Source: Burkholderiaceae bacterium
GTDB taxonomy: Bacteria; Pseudomonadota; Gammaproteobacteria; Burkholderiales; Burkholderiaceae_E
DNA length: 64,000 nt
Assembly (NCBI GenBank): GCA_016710525.1
Contig: JADJVQ010000019.1
Coordinates: forward strand, 1-64,000
Direction: 5' to 3'
Part shown: positions 49,521 through 58,931 of the stretch, piece by piece
Layout of the letters: each line of letters begins with the position of its first letter
Position numbering within the stretch: the stretch's first letter is position 1
Notes under the pieces: model-generated
What the model saw: the letters and a program-made list of their open reading frames with translations, nothing else
What the model was told of the DNA's origin: nothing
The model's database searches: none
Position numbers and translations under genes: made by a program

Positions 49521-51157
49521 CGCCGGCGGGCATGGCGGCTTCCGCGTCCGAAGGCGGCCGCGCATCGGGCGAACCCGTGCGGCCGATCACGATCGCCATC
49601 CTGGCCATGGGCGGCGAGGGCGGTGGTGTGCTGGCCGACTGGCTGGTCGACATGGCCGAGCGCGCGGGCTGGCACGCGCAGACGACCTCGGTGCCGGGCG
49701 TGGCCCAGCGCACCGGCGCGACCATCTACTACCTGGAACTTTTCCCGGCGAACCTGCCGCAGGCGCGCGGCCGTCTGCCGGTGCTGGCGATGATGCCCAC
49801 GTCGGGCGAGATCGACCTGGCGATCGCCTCCGAGCTGATGGAGGCAGGGCGCGCGGTGCAGCGCGGTCTGGTGACCCCGGACCGCACCACCCTCGTCGCC
49901 TCGACCCATCGGGTCTACTCGATGACCGAGAAGATGGCGATGGGCGACGGGCGTGTCGATGCGGATCGCCTGGTGGCCGCCTGCCAGGCCGCCTCGCGGG
50001 TCTGTGTGCTGAGCGATTTCGCCGCGCTCGCGCAGGCCAGGGGCAGCGTGATCAGTGCGACGCTGTTCGGTGCGGTCGCGGCCACAGGGCGCCTGCCGTT
50101 CGCGAAGGAGGCCTTCGTCGACGCGGTCCGGCGTGCCGGGGTCGGTGTGCGTACCAGTCTGGCCGCGTTCGAGGCCGGCTACGAATGCGCCGAAGCGCTG
50201 CGCTCCCGCGATGGGGCGCCCGATGCTGCCCTGGCGGCCGGGCCACCAGGGCACGGACCGGCGCTGGCCGGCCTGGTGGGCGAGGCGCGTTCGCTGCTGC
50301 CCCCGGCGCTGCATGACACCGCCGTGCATGCGCTCAGGCGCCTGGCCGACTATCAGGACGTCGCCTACGCCGGCGAGTATCTCGGGCGGCTGCGCCCGTT
50401 CGCGCAGCGCCTGGGCGCCGGGCCGGCCGACCCCGACGGGTTGCCCGGCGGGTGGCTCGACGAACTGATGCGGCATCTGGCGTTGTGGATGACCTATGAG
50501 GACACCATCCGGGTCGCCGACCTGAAGACACGACCCTCGCGGCTTGCGCGGGTCGCGCAGGAAGTCGGCCTGCAGCCCGGCCAGGTGATGGAGATCGACG
50601 AGTTCCTGCATCCGCGCGTCGAGGAGATCGCCGACGTGCTGCCGGCCGCGCTGGGCCGCCGGGTGCTGGCCAGCGGTCTGGCCCGTGGCCTGGTCGGGCG
50701 GCTGGCCGGCTCGGGGCGCATCGTGCGCACCACGTCGCTGCGCGGTTACCTGCAGCTGTTCGCGGTGTCTCGGCTGCGGCCGTGGCGGCGCGCCAGCCTG
50801 CGCCATCAGCGCGAGATGGACGGCATCGGGGCCTGGCTGGGGCAGGTCGCGGGCCTGCTCGATCAGGACCCCGCCCTGGCGCTCGAGGTCATCCGCAACC
50901 AGCGGCTGATCAAAGGGTATTCCGAGACCCACGCCCGCGGCAGCCGGCACTTCGATCAGCTGATGCAGGCGCTGCCGGCCCTTCGATCGCGGGCCGGTTC
51001 GGCCTCGGTGATGCGCGATCTGCGCGAGGCGGCGCTGGCCGACGAGTCCGGCGAGCGCCTGGCGACGCTGCTGGCGGCCCAGCGGCTCGCGCCGGCGGCC
51101 GAGCCTTCGGCCACGCGGGCAGGCCCGTCATCGCAGGCGGCTGGCCTGCGGACATGA
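49517..51157 (+). CDS. Indolepyruvate:ferredoxin oxidoreductase-like enzyme, beta subunit (2-oxoacid oxidoreductase gamma domain plus DUF6537-type extension)
   Basis: A 546-residue protein. Residues about 25-215 are the catalytic gamma domain of 2-oxoacid:ferredoxin oxidoreductases (ITIAILAMGGEGGGVLADWL, TSVPGVAQRTGATIYYLEL). The remaining half is a helical extension typical of the longer IorB-like proteins (RLADYQDVAYAGEYLGRLRP, QRLIKGYSETHARGSRHFDQ). It pairs with the alpha subunit, with which it overlaps by 4 bp. At about 550 residues it is far longer than the roughly 200-residue archaeal IorB. Confidence 0.9.
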   Translation: MTPAGMAASASEGGRASGEPVRPITIAILAMGGEGGGVLADWLVDMAERAGWHAQTTSVPGVAQRTGATIYYLELFPANLPQARGRLPVLAMMPTSGEIDLAIASELMEAGRAVQRGLVTPDRTTLVASTHRVYSMTEKMAMGDGRVDADRLVAACQAASRVCVLSDFAALAQARGSVISATLFGAVAATGRLPFAKEAFVDAVRRAGVGVRTSLAAFEAGYECAEALRSRDGAPDAALAAGPPGHGPALAGLVGEARSLLPPALHDTAVHALRRLADYQDVAYAGEYLGRLRPFAQRLGAGPADPDGLPGGWLDELMRHLALWMTYEDTIRVADLKTRPSRLARVAQEVGLQPGQVMEIDEFLHPRVEEIADVLPAALGRRVLASGLARGLVGRLAGSGRIVRTTSLRGYLQLFAVSRLRPWRRASLRHQREMDGIGAWLGQVAGLLDQDPALALEVIRNQRLIKGYSETHARGSRHFDQLMQALPALRSRAGSASVMRDLREAALADESGERLATLLAAQRLAPAAEPSATRAGPSSQAAGLRT

Positions 51158-51203
51158 GTCGTTCGAACCTGTGTTCAACCCTGCAGGCCCCGAGGAGTTT
51201 CTG

Positions 51204-52565
51204 ATGGCCACTTATCTGGACAAGCCCGCGGCGGTTGCGGCGCTGATCCGCGACGACGAAGTGCATCGTGACGTGTACACCCACCCCGAGATCTTCACGC
51301 TGGAGATGCGCCACCTCTGGTCGCGCGCGTGGATCTACATCGGACACGAAAGCCAGGTGGCCAAGCCGGGCGACTACGTGACGGTGGATCTGGCCGGCCA
51401 GCCGGTGATCCTGATCCGGCATGCCGACGGGGCGGTGCATGTGCTCCACAACCGCTGCGCCCACAAGGGCGCGAAGCTGCTGACCCAGGCCTGCGGCAAT
51501 ACCGGGCGCTTCATGCGCTGTCCGTATCACGCCTGGAGCTATCGCACCGATGGTTCGCTGCTCGGCATCCCGCTGAAGGCCAGCTACGAGAACACCCGGT
51601 TCGGCGATTGCGATGCCGCCAAGGGCATGGCGCGGGTCGCCCACGTCGAGTCGTACCGAGGCTTCGTGTTCGCCCGGCTGTCGGCCGACGGACCCGGCTT
51701 TCGGGAGTTCTTCGGCGACTCCCTGAGCTCGATCGACAACATGGTCGATCGGGCGCCGGAGGGCGAACTGGTGATGGCCGGCGGCGCGCTGCGCTATCTG
51801 CACAACTGCAACTGGAAGATGTTCATCGAGAATTTGAACGACACCATGCACCCGATGGTGGCGCACGAGTCCTCCGCCGGCACCGCCAAGCAGCTCTGGA
51901 AGGACAAGCCGGCCGACGAACCCAAGCCGATGGCGATCGAGCAGTTCGTGCCGTTCGCGTCCGACTACAAGTTCTTCGACGACATGGGCGTGCGGGTGTT
52001 CGCCAACGGCCACAGCTACACCGGCGTGAACTTTTCGATCCACTCCAAGTATTCGGCGGTTCCCGAGTACGAGGCGGCACTGGTGGCCCGCCATGGCGAG
52101 GAGCGTGCGCATGCCATCCTGCGCGAGGCCCGTCACAACACCGTGTATTACCCCAGCCTCACCATCAAGGGCGCGATCCAGGCGATCCGGGTGGTTCGCC
52201 CGCTGGGGCCGGACCGCACGATCATCGAGTCCTACACCTTCCGCCTCAAAGGCGCGCCGCCGCCGCTGCATCAGCGCACGATGACCTATTCGCGACTGAT
52301 CAATTCGCCGATGTCGGTGGTCGGTCATGACGACCTGCATGCCTACCGCAGCATGCAGGAGGGCCTGGCCAGCACGGGCAACGAGTGGGTGAGCCTGCAC
52401 CGCGACTTCGATCCGGCCGAGATCGGGGCAGCCGAGCGCACCGTGCGCGGCACCAGTGAAATTTCGATGCGCAACCAGTTCCGGGCCTGGAGCCAGCTGA
52501 TGGCCGAGGGCATGCGGGCTGACGCCGCAGGAACCCAGCGCCAATCCAGGGAGCTGCAGTCATGA
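51204..52565 (+). CDS. Rieske ring-hydroxylating dioxygenase, alpha subunit
   Basis: A 453-residue alpha subunit. The Rieske motif is NRCAHKGAKL (C-x-H) with RCPYHAWSYRTDG (C-x2-H). The mononuclear iron site is ENLNDTMHPMVAH. It activates O2 to hydroxylate an aromatic ring; in this operon an indolic acid such as indole-3-acetate is a candidate. ATG 51204 has GAGGAG six bases upstream. It overlaps the beta-subunit gene by 4 bp (ATGA). It is paralogous to the alpha subunit at 22067-23386. Ferredoxin and reductase genes are missing here, so electrons must come from elsewhere. Confidence 0.94.
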   Translation: MATYLDKPAAVAALIRDDEVHRDVYTHPEIFTLEMRHLWSRAWIYIGHESQVAKPGDYVTVDLAGQPVILIRHADGAVHVLHNRCAHKGAKLLTQACGNTGRFMRCPYHAWSYRTDGSLLGIPLKASYENTRFGDCDAAKGMARVAHVESYRGFVFARLSADGPGFREFFGDSLSSIDNMVDRAPEGELVMAGGALRYLHNCNWKMFIENLNDTMHPMVAHESSAGTAKQLWKDKPADEPKPMAIEQFVPFASDYKFFDDMGVRVFANGHSYTGVNFSIHSKYSAVPEYEAALVARHGEERAHAILREARHNTVYYPSLTIKGAIQAIRVVRPLGPDRTIIESYTFRLKGAPPPLHQRTMTYSRLINSPMSVVGHDDLHAYRSMQEGLASTGNEWVSLHRDFDPAEIGAAERTVRGTSEISMRNQFRAWSQLMAEGMRADAAGTQRQSRELQS

Positions 52566-53101
52566 ACGCAACCGTGTCGAACGCACAGCCGGCGCCATCC
52601 GCTGCGCTCGGCTCGCCTGCCGGATGGCCGGGCGAGCGCGAGCTGTTTGCCGCCGTCTACCGGGAGGCTCGCCTGATCGACGAGAAGCGCTGGGACGAGT
52701 GGTACGACCTGTATGCCGACGAAGGCGTGTACTGGGTGCCGCTGACCCCCGGGCAGCCCGATGGCATCGACCACACGTCCATAGCCTACGAAGACAAGCT
52801 GCTGCTCAAGCTGCGCATCGAGCGGCTGGGCAGCCCGCGCGCGTATTCGCAGCAGCCGCCAAGCCGCTGCACGCATGTGCTGCAGCAGCCCGAGATCGAG
52901 TCCTGCGACGTGCAGGCGGGCACCTGGGTCACGCGCAGCGCCTTCGTCTATGTCGAGGCGCGCGCCGAAGACCAGTTCATGCTGGCGGGTGCGGTGCGCC
53001 ACACCTGGGTCTGGCGCGATGGGCGCCTGCAGATCCTGTGCAAGCGGGTGGACCTGATCAATTGCGACGCGGCCCTGCCGTCGATCCAGCTGTTCCCATG
53101 A
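52562..53101 (+). CDS. Rieske ring-hydroxylating dioxygenase, beta subunit
   Basis: A 179-residue NTF2-fold beta subunit. Conserved features are EARLIDEKRWDEWYDLYADE followed by GVYWVP, the stretch RIERLGSPRAYSQQPPSR, and VWRDGRLQILCKRVDLIN near the end. It forms the structural trimer with the alpha subunit. Its ATG overlaps the alpha stop, and its own stop overlaps the ligase start (ATGA), so alpha, beta and ligase should be made in fixed ratio. Confidence 0.93.
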   Translation: MNATVSNAQPAPSAALGSPAGWPGERELFAAVYREARLIDEKRWDEWYDLYADEGVYWVPLTPGQPDGIDHTSIAYEDKLLLKLRIERLGSPRAYSQQPPSRCTHVLQQPEIESCDVQAGTWVTRSAFVYVEARAEDQFMLAGAVRHTWVWRDGRLQILCKRVDLINCDAALPSIQLFP

Positions 53102-54816
53102 CGACCGCAACGGCGCCGATGGCCTCGCGCGATGAGCCCGCGAGCGTGCACCAGCAGTTTCAGCGCAGCGCGCAACGATGGCCGCAGGCCGACTTCCTGC
53201 AGATCCTGCCCGAGGTGGCGCAGCACTACGGCATCGCGCCGTGTTCGCTCACCTATTCCCAGGCGCTGCAATCGGTCGACGCGTTGGCCGGCGCCTACCG
53301 CGGCGAAGGCCTCAGGCAGGGCCAGCGCGTGGGGCTGCTGCTGGAGAATCGCCCGGCGTTCTTCCTGAACTGGCTGGCCCTCAATGCGCTGGGCGTGTCG
53401 GTGGTGCCGATCAGTGCCGAACTGCGGGCTGCCGAACTCGAGTACCTGGTGGGCCACAGCGAGATCGTGATGGCGGTGGTGCTGCCGGCGCGCGTGAATG
53501 CGATGCTGGCGGCGGCGCAGGCAGCCGGCCGGGCGCTTCGGGTACTGCCCTGCACCGGCGAGGCACCGGAATGGGACCGGGTCGTCGCATCGACGCCGGC
53601 CTACGGTGGCGCGAGCGAGCACGCTGGCGCGGCGCGCGGCCAGGCGCCCGCGGCCGGCATCGACCCCGACACCGAGTGCGCGCTGCTCTACACATCGGGC
53701 ACGACCGGCCGGCCCAAGGGCTGCGTGCTGGCCAACGAATACTTCCTGGAGGCCGGCCGCTGGTATGCCGGTATCGGCGGGTTGTGCGACCTGCAGCCGG
53801 GGCGCGATCGCCTGATCACGCCGCTGCCGATGACGCACATGAACGCCATGGCCTATTCGACGATGGCCATGATCCGGGTCGGCGGCTGCGTGGTGCCGCT
53901 GGACCGCTTCCATCCGAGCAGCTGGTGGTCTCAGGTCGCGCAGTCGCGCGCCACGATCGTGCACTACCTGGGTGTGATGCCGGCGATGCTGATCGGCGCC
54001 GAGCCCTTGCCGCAGGACCGCCACCATGCCGTGCGCTTCGGCTTCGGCGCCGGTGTGGACCGGCGCCATCACGCGGCCTTCGAGGCGCGTTTCGGCTTTC
54101 CGCTGCTCGAGGCCTGGGCGATGACCGAAACCGGCGCGGGCGCGGTGGTCATCGCCAACCGCGAACCGCGCCAGGTCGGCACCGCCTGCTTCGGCCGTGC
54201 CGAACCGGCGGTGGCCTGGCGCCTGGTCGACGAAGGCGGGCAGGACGTGCCGGTGGGTACGCCCGGCGAACTGCTGGTCAGGGCGGCGGGCGCCTCGCCG
54301 CGCTTCGGATTCTTTCGCGAGTACCTGAAGGACCGCGAGGCCACTGACGAGGCGTGGCAGGGCGGCTGGTTTCACACCGGCGACCTGGTGCGCGCCGACG
54401 AGCAGGGCTGCCTGTATTTCATCGACCGGCGCAAGAACGTGATCCGGCGCAGCGGCGAAAACATCTCGGCGGTGGAAGTCGAGTCGGTGCTGCGCCGCCA
54501 TCCGCGGGTGGCCGAGGTGGCGGTCGCGGCCACGCCCGACCCGGTCCGCGGCGACGAGGTGCTGGCCTGCGTGATCGTGCGCGACCCGGTGCCGCAGGCC
54601 GAACGTGCCGAGCTGGCCGGCTCGATCGTGGCCCTGGCGCTGGAACAGCTCGCCTACTTCAAGGCGCCCGGTTATGTGGCATTCGTCGATGCGCTGCCGC
54701 TCACGGCCACCCAGAAGGTGCAGCGCGGCGAGTTGAAGGCGCTGGCCCAGGCGCTGCCGGGGCAGCCCGGCTGCATCGATACCCGTGCGCTGAAGCGCCG
54801 GCAGGCCGACCGGTGA
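53098..54816 (+). CDS. AMP-forming acyl-CoA ligase (carnitine/aryl-acid-CoA ligase-like)
   Basis: A 572-residue ANL-superfamily ligase. Motifs in order: the P-loop LLYTSGTTGRPKGCVLANEY, AWAMTETGAG, GWFHTGDLVRADEQG, the hinge DRRKNVIRRSGENIS, and the adenylation Lys in PLTATQKVQRGE. Closest in style to CaiC-like and aryl-acid ligases. It would activate the carboxylate made by the oxygenase and hydrolase as its CoA thioester. The ATG overlaps the beta-subunit stop by 4 bp. An 85-bp gap with a short palindrome (54819-54832) separates it from the SDR gene. Confidence 0.92.
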   Translation: MTTATAPMASRDEPASVHQQFQRSAQRWPQADFLQILPEVAQHYGIAPCSLTYSQALQSVDALAGAYRGEGLRQGQRVGLLLENRPAFFLNWLALNALGVSVVPISAELRAAELEYLVGHSEIVMAVVLPARVNAMLAAAQAAGRALRVLPCTGEAPEWDRVVASTPAYGGASEHAGAARGQAPAAGIDPDTECALLYTSGTTGRPKGCVLANEYFLEAGRWYAGIGGLCDLQPGRDRLITPLPMTHMNAMAYSTMAMIRVGGCVVPLDRFHPSSWWSQVAQSRATIVHYLGVMPAMLIGAEPLPQDRHHAVRFGFGAGVDRRHHAAFEARFGFPLLEAWAMTETGAGAVVIANREPRQVGTACFGRAEPAVAWRLVDEGGQDVPVGTPGELLVRAAGASPRFGFFREYLKDREATDEAWQGGWFHTGDLVRADEQGCLYFIDRRKNVIRRSGENISAVEVESVLRRHPRVAEVAVAATPDPVRGDEVLACVIVRDPVPQAERAELAGSIVALALEQLAYFKAPGYVAFVDALPLTATQKVQRGELKALAQALPGQPGCIDTRALKRRQADR

Positions 54817-54901
54817 ATGCCCCGCGGGGCAGCGCCGCCGGGTTCGTCCATGAACGAGCGGAATCCGCCGTGAACATTCCACCGAGCATCGGAGCAGTCG
54901 C

Positions 54902-55624
54902 ATGAAACCCGTGGCCATCGTGACAGGCGGCAGCACCGGCATTGGCCGGTCCATCTGCGAGCACCTGCTGGCCGCCGGGCATCGCGTGTATGCGATGTCG
55001 CGCCGTCCGACCGACATCGATCATCCCGATCTGCAGTCGGTGATCGTCGATCTGGGCGATCCGTCCGCCACGCGCGAGGCGGCGCAGGCGCTGTGCGCGC
55101 GCGAGAAGGTCTCGGTGCTGGTGCACAACGCCGGCGCGATGCGTCCCGCGCTGCTGCCGGATGTGAAGCTCGAAGACCTGCATGCGCTGGTCGACCTGCA
55201 CCTGGCCAGCGCGCTGATCCTGGCGCAGGCCGCGCTGCCCGCGATGCGCGAGCAGGGGCATGGCCGCATCGTGCTGGTGTCCTCGCGCGCGGCACTGGGC
55301 CTGGCAACCCGGACCAGTTATTCGGCGACCAAGTCCGGCATGTTCGGCATGGCGCGCACCTGGGCGCTCGAGCTGGGCCCGGCGGGGATCACCGTCAACG
55401 TGGTTGCGCCCGGGCCGGTGGTCACCGACATGTTCCACGAGGTGATCCCCAAGGAAGAGGCCCGCATGGCGCAGATCGCCCAGGCCATTCCGGTCAAGCG
55501 CCTGGGCCGGCCCGAAGACGTCGCGCGCGCGGTGCTGTTCTTCGCCGCGCCCGAGAACGGCTTCGTCACCGGCCAGACCTTGTACGTCTGCGGCGGCACC
55601 AGCGTGGGCAGCATCACCTATTGA
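54902..55624 (+). CDS. Short-chain dehydrogenase/reductase
   Basis: A 240-residue classical SDR with all motifs intact: VTGGSTGIGRSIC for the cofactor, VLVHNAGAM, the catalytic Ser in VLVSSRAAL, and YSATK (Tyr/Lys). It would oxidise a beta-hydroxyacyl-CoA or related alcohol. It contrasts with the degenerate SDR half of the DUF35 fusion in the divergent operon, and could be its catalytic partner in a BbsCD-like pair; that is inference. GGAG lies about six bases before ATG 54902. Confidence 0.9.
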   Translation: MKPVAIVTGGSTGIGRSICEHLLAAGHRVYAMSRRPTDIDHPDLQSVIVDLGDPSATREAAQALCAREKVSVLVHNAGAMRPALLPDVKLEDLHALVDLHLASALILAQAALPAMREQGHGRIVLVSSRAALGLATRTSYSATKSGMFGMARTWALELGPAGITVNVVAPGPVVTDMFHEVIPKEEARMAQIAQAIPVKRLGRPEDVARAVLFFAAPENGFVTGQTLYVCGGTSVGSITY

Positions 55625-55643
55625 ACGGCGTCAGGAGCGACAC

Positions 55644-58038
55644 ATGAAGATTCTCTGCATCGGGGGCGGACCTGCCGGCCTGTACTTCGGGCTGCTGATG
55701 AAGCGGCGCAATCCGGACGACGAGGTGGTGGTGGTGGAGCGCAACCGGCCGCTGGACACCTTCGGCTGGGGCGTGGTGTTTTCGGACCAGACGCTGGGCA
55801 ACCTGGCGCGCGCCGACGAACCTTCGGCACGCACCATCCTGCAGTCGTTCAATCACTGGGACGACATCGACGTGCACTTCCGGGGGCGCACCGTCACGTC
55901 GACCGGCCACGGCTTTTGCGGCATCGGGCGCCGGCGCCTGCTCAACATCCTGCAGGACCGCTGCGCCGAGGTCGGTGTTCAGCTGGTCTTCGAGACCGAT
56001 GTGACCGACGACCAGGCGCTGGCACGCCAGTACGGCGCCGACCTGGTGATCGCCAGCGATGGCCTGAACAGCCGAGTGCGCGAACGTTATCAGGCGACCT
56101 ACCAGCCCGACGTCGACACGCGCCGCTGCCGATTCGTCTGGCTGGGCACGCGCAAGCTGTTTTCGGCGTTCACCTTCGCCTTCGAGCAGACCGAACACGG
56201 CTGGTTCCAGGCGCATGCCTACCAGTACGACGGCGATACCTCGACGTTCATCGTCGAAACGCCCTGAAGACGTCTGGCAGCGCGCCGGGCTGCAGGACAT
56301 GAGCCAGGAGCAGGCGATCGCCTTCTGCGAGAAGCTGTTTGCACGCTACCTGGACGGACATCCGCTGATGAGCAACGCCGCGCACCTGCGCGGCTCGGCC
56401 AGCTGGATCAAATTCCCGCGCGTGCTGTGCCGCAGCTGGGTGCACTGGAACACCCTCGACGGCCGCGAAGTGCCCGTGGTGCTGATGGGCGACGCGGCGC
56501 ATACCGCGCATTTTTCGATCGGTTCGGGCACCAAGCTGGCCCTCGAAGATGCGATCGAGCTGTCCGAGTGCTTCGGTGGCGCGGCCGGCGACGACCTGCG
56601 CAAGGTGCTCGAGGTCTACCAGCAGAAGCGCTCGGTGGAGGTGCTCAAGATCCAGAGCGCGGCGCGCAATTCGATGGAGTGGTTCGAGAACGTCGAGCGC
56701 TATACGCACCTGCAGACCGAGCAGTTCGCGTATGCGCTGCTCACGCGCAGCCAGCGCATCTCGCACGAGAACCTGCGCCTGCGCGACAAGTCGTACCTCG
56801 AACGCTACGAGCAGTGGGTGGGCGAGCACGCGTTCGGGCAGGCCGGGCTTGCGATGCCGGCGCTGTCGCGCACGATCCCGCCGATGCTGACGCCCTTCAA
56901 GGTGCGCGGCGCGGTGCTCAAGAACCGCATCGTGGTGTCGCCGATGGCGCAGTACTCGGCCACCGAAGGCGTGCCGGGCGACTACCACCTGGTGCACCTG
57001 GGCGCGCGCGCGATGGGCGGCGCGGCGATGGTGGTCGCCGAGATGACCTGCGTGTCGGCCGATGGCCGCATCACGCCCGGTTGTCCGGGCTTGTACGCGC
57101 CGGAACACACGGCGGCCTGGAAGCGCATCGTCGACTACGTGCATGCGAACTCCTCGGCACTGATGGCGGTGCAGATCGGCCATGCGGGCGCCAAGGGATC
57201 GACACGCCTGGCGTGGGAAGGCATCGACCTGCCGCTGGAGGGCGGCAACTGGCCGCTGGTGGCGGCGAGCGCGCAGCAATACCTGGACGGGGTGTCACAG
57301 ACCGCCCGTGAAGCCACGCCGGCCGACCTGGCGCGCATCCAGGCCGACTTCGTCGCGTCCACGGTGGCTGCGCAGCAGGCCGGCTTCGACTGGCTGGAGC
57401 TGCACTGCGCGCACGGCTATCTGCTCTCGTCGTTCATTTCGCCGCTGACCAACCGGCGTACCGACGCGTATGGCGGCTCGCTGGCCAATCGCTGCCGCTA
57501 TCCGCTGGAAGTCTTCGCGGCGATCCGCGCGGTCTGGCCGGCCGAAAAGCCGATCTCGGTGAGGATCTCGGCCCACGACTGGGTCGAGGGCGGCATCACG
57601 CCGGCCGACGCGGTGGAGATCGCACGGCTGTTCAAGGCAGCCGGGGCCGATGTCATCGATGTGTCCTCCGGGCAGGTCAGCAAACTCGAACAGCCGGTTT
57701 TCGGGCGCATGTTCCAGACGCCGTTCTCGGACCGCATCCGCAACGAGGTCGGCATCGCCACCATCGCGGTGGGCGCGATTTCGGAGGCCGATCATGCCAA
57801 CAGCATCATTGCCGCCGGCCGCGCGGATCTGTGCGCGGTCGCGCGGCCGCATCTGGCCAATCCCGCCTGGACGCTGCTGGAAGCGGCCCGAATCGGTTTC
57901 ACCGACATCGAATGGCCGCGCCAGTACCGGGCCGCCAAGCTGCAGCTCGAGCGCAACCTCGATCGCGAGCGGCAGATGGCGGCCGCCAACGCAGGACTCA
58001 CACCCCAGCAGGTGGCGGCGAAGCTGCTCGAAGGCTGA
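55644..58038 (+). pseudogene. 2-aminobenzoyl-CoA monooxygenase/reductase-like (salicylyl-CoA 5-hydroxylase-like) fusion, frameshifted by one base
   Basis: Two frames give one 797-residue fusion if one base near 56262-56265 is removed. The first frame (55644-56267) carries the FAD motif CIGGGPAGLYFGLLMKRR and ends FIVETP-stop. The next resumes at PEDVWQRAGL and has the FAD motif VVLMGDAAHTAHFS. From about residue 414 it becomes an Old Yellow Enzyme domain (NRIVVSPMAQYSA, QIGHAGAKGS, LHCAHGYLLSSFISPLTNRR). Such fusions hydroxylate and then reduce 2-aminobenzoyl-CoA, or hydroxylate salicylyl-CoA. Everything else looks intact, so a sequence error or a recent mutation is likely. It lies between the SDR and crotonase genes of the right operon. 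Confidence 0.88.
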
Positions 58039-58074
58039 CCCGCAACCGCTCCATCGCACCCAGGAGACAGACCC

Positions 58075-58929
58075 ATGAGACATCTTCCCGGTCAGACGCA
58101 TCAGTTGCCCGGCAATCGTCAGCCGATGGCGGACCATCTGGCCCGGCACTTCAAGTTCAGCGTCGCGCACGGCGTGGCCACCGTGGTGCTGAACCGGCCG
58201 GAGCGCAAGAACCCGCTCACCTTCGATTCGTATGCCGAGCTGCGCGACCTGTTTCGCGCGCTGGTGTATGCCAGTGACGTCCATGCGGTGGTGCTGGCCG
58301 GTGAAGGCGGCAACTTCTGCTCGGGCGGCGATGTGCACGAGATCATCGGGCCGCTCACGAAGCTCGACATGCCGGGCCTGATGGCCTTCACGCACATGAC
58401 CGGCGACGTGATCAAGGCGATGCGGGCCTGCCCGCAGCCGATCGTGGCTGCCGTCGACGGTGTGTGCGCCGGCGCCGGCGCGATCCTGGCGATGAGCTCG
58501 GACATGCGGCTGGGTACGGCGCGATCGAACACCGCGTTCCTGTTCAACCGGGTAGGGCTGGCCGGCTGCGACATGGGCGCGTGCGCGATCCTGCCGCGCA
58601 TCATCGGCCAGGGGCGCGCCTCGGAGCTGCTCTACACCGGTCGAGCCATGGACGGCGAGACGGCGGAGCGCTGGGGTTTCCTCAATCGCCTGGTCGCGCC
58701 GGAAGCATTGCTGGACGAGGCCCAGGGCCTGGCCCGCAAGCTGGCCGAAGGTCCGACCTTCGCCAACGGCGTCACCAAGCGGATGCTGCATCAGGAGTGG
58801 TCGATGGGCGTGGACGAGGCGATCGAGGCCGAAGCGCAGGCCCAGGCGATCTGCATGGCGACCAACGACTTCCATCGCGCCTACCATGCCTTCGTGGCCA
58901 AGCAGCGCCCTGTGTTCGAAGGAGACTGA
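58075..58929 (+). CDS. Enoyl-CoA hydratase family protein
   Basis: A 284-residue crotonase-fold protein with VVLNRPERKNPLTFDSYAEL, the oxyanion-hole segments NFCSGGDVHEI and DGVCAGAGAILAM, and FNRVGLAGCDMGACAILPR in place of the usual Glu-bearing loop. A long N-terminal lead (RHLPGQTHQLPGN) precedes the fold. By position it should act on the dearomatised ring product of the monooxygenase/reductase, as hydratase or ring-opening hydrolase. ATG 58075 has CAGGAG upstream. It ends 2 bp before the RidA gene. Confidence 0.92.
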   Translation: MRHLPGQTHQLPGNRQPMADHLARHFKFSVAHGVATVVLNRPERKNPLTFDSYAELRDLFRALVYASDVHAVVLAGEGGNFCSGGDVHEIIGPLTKLDMPGLMAFTHMTGDVIKAMRACPQPIVAAVDGVCAGAGAILAMSSDMRLGTARSNTAFLFNRVGLAGCDMGACAILPRIIGQGRASELLYTGRAMDGETAERWGFLNRLVAPEALLDEAQGLARKLAEGPTFANGVTKRMLHQEWSMGVDEAIEAEAQAQAICMATNDFHRAYHAFVAKQRPVFEGD

Positions 58930-58931
58930 CC

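Noticed and set aside
47277..49565. Long minus-strand open frame opposite the ferredoxin oxidoreductase alpha gene
   Set aside because: It mirrors the iorA-like coding frame and has a His/Arg/Gly-rich composition without any family pattern.
54819..54832. Terminator after the CoA ligase gene (palindrome TGCCCCGCGGGGCA)
   Set aside because: The stem is short with no loop or U-tract, and the following genes continue in the same direction as one pathway.
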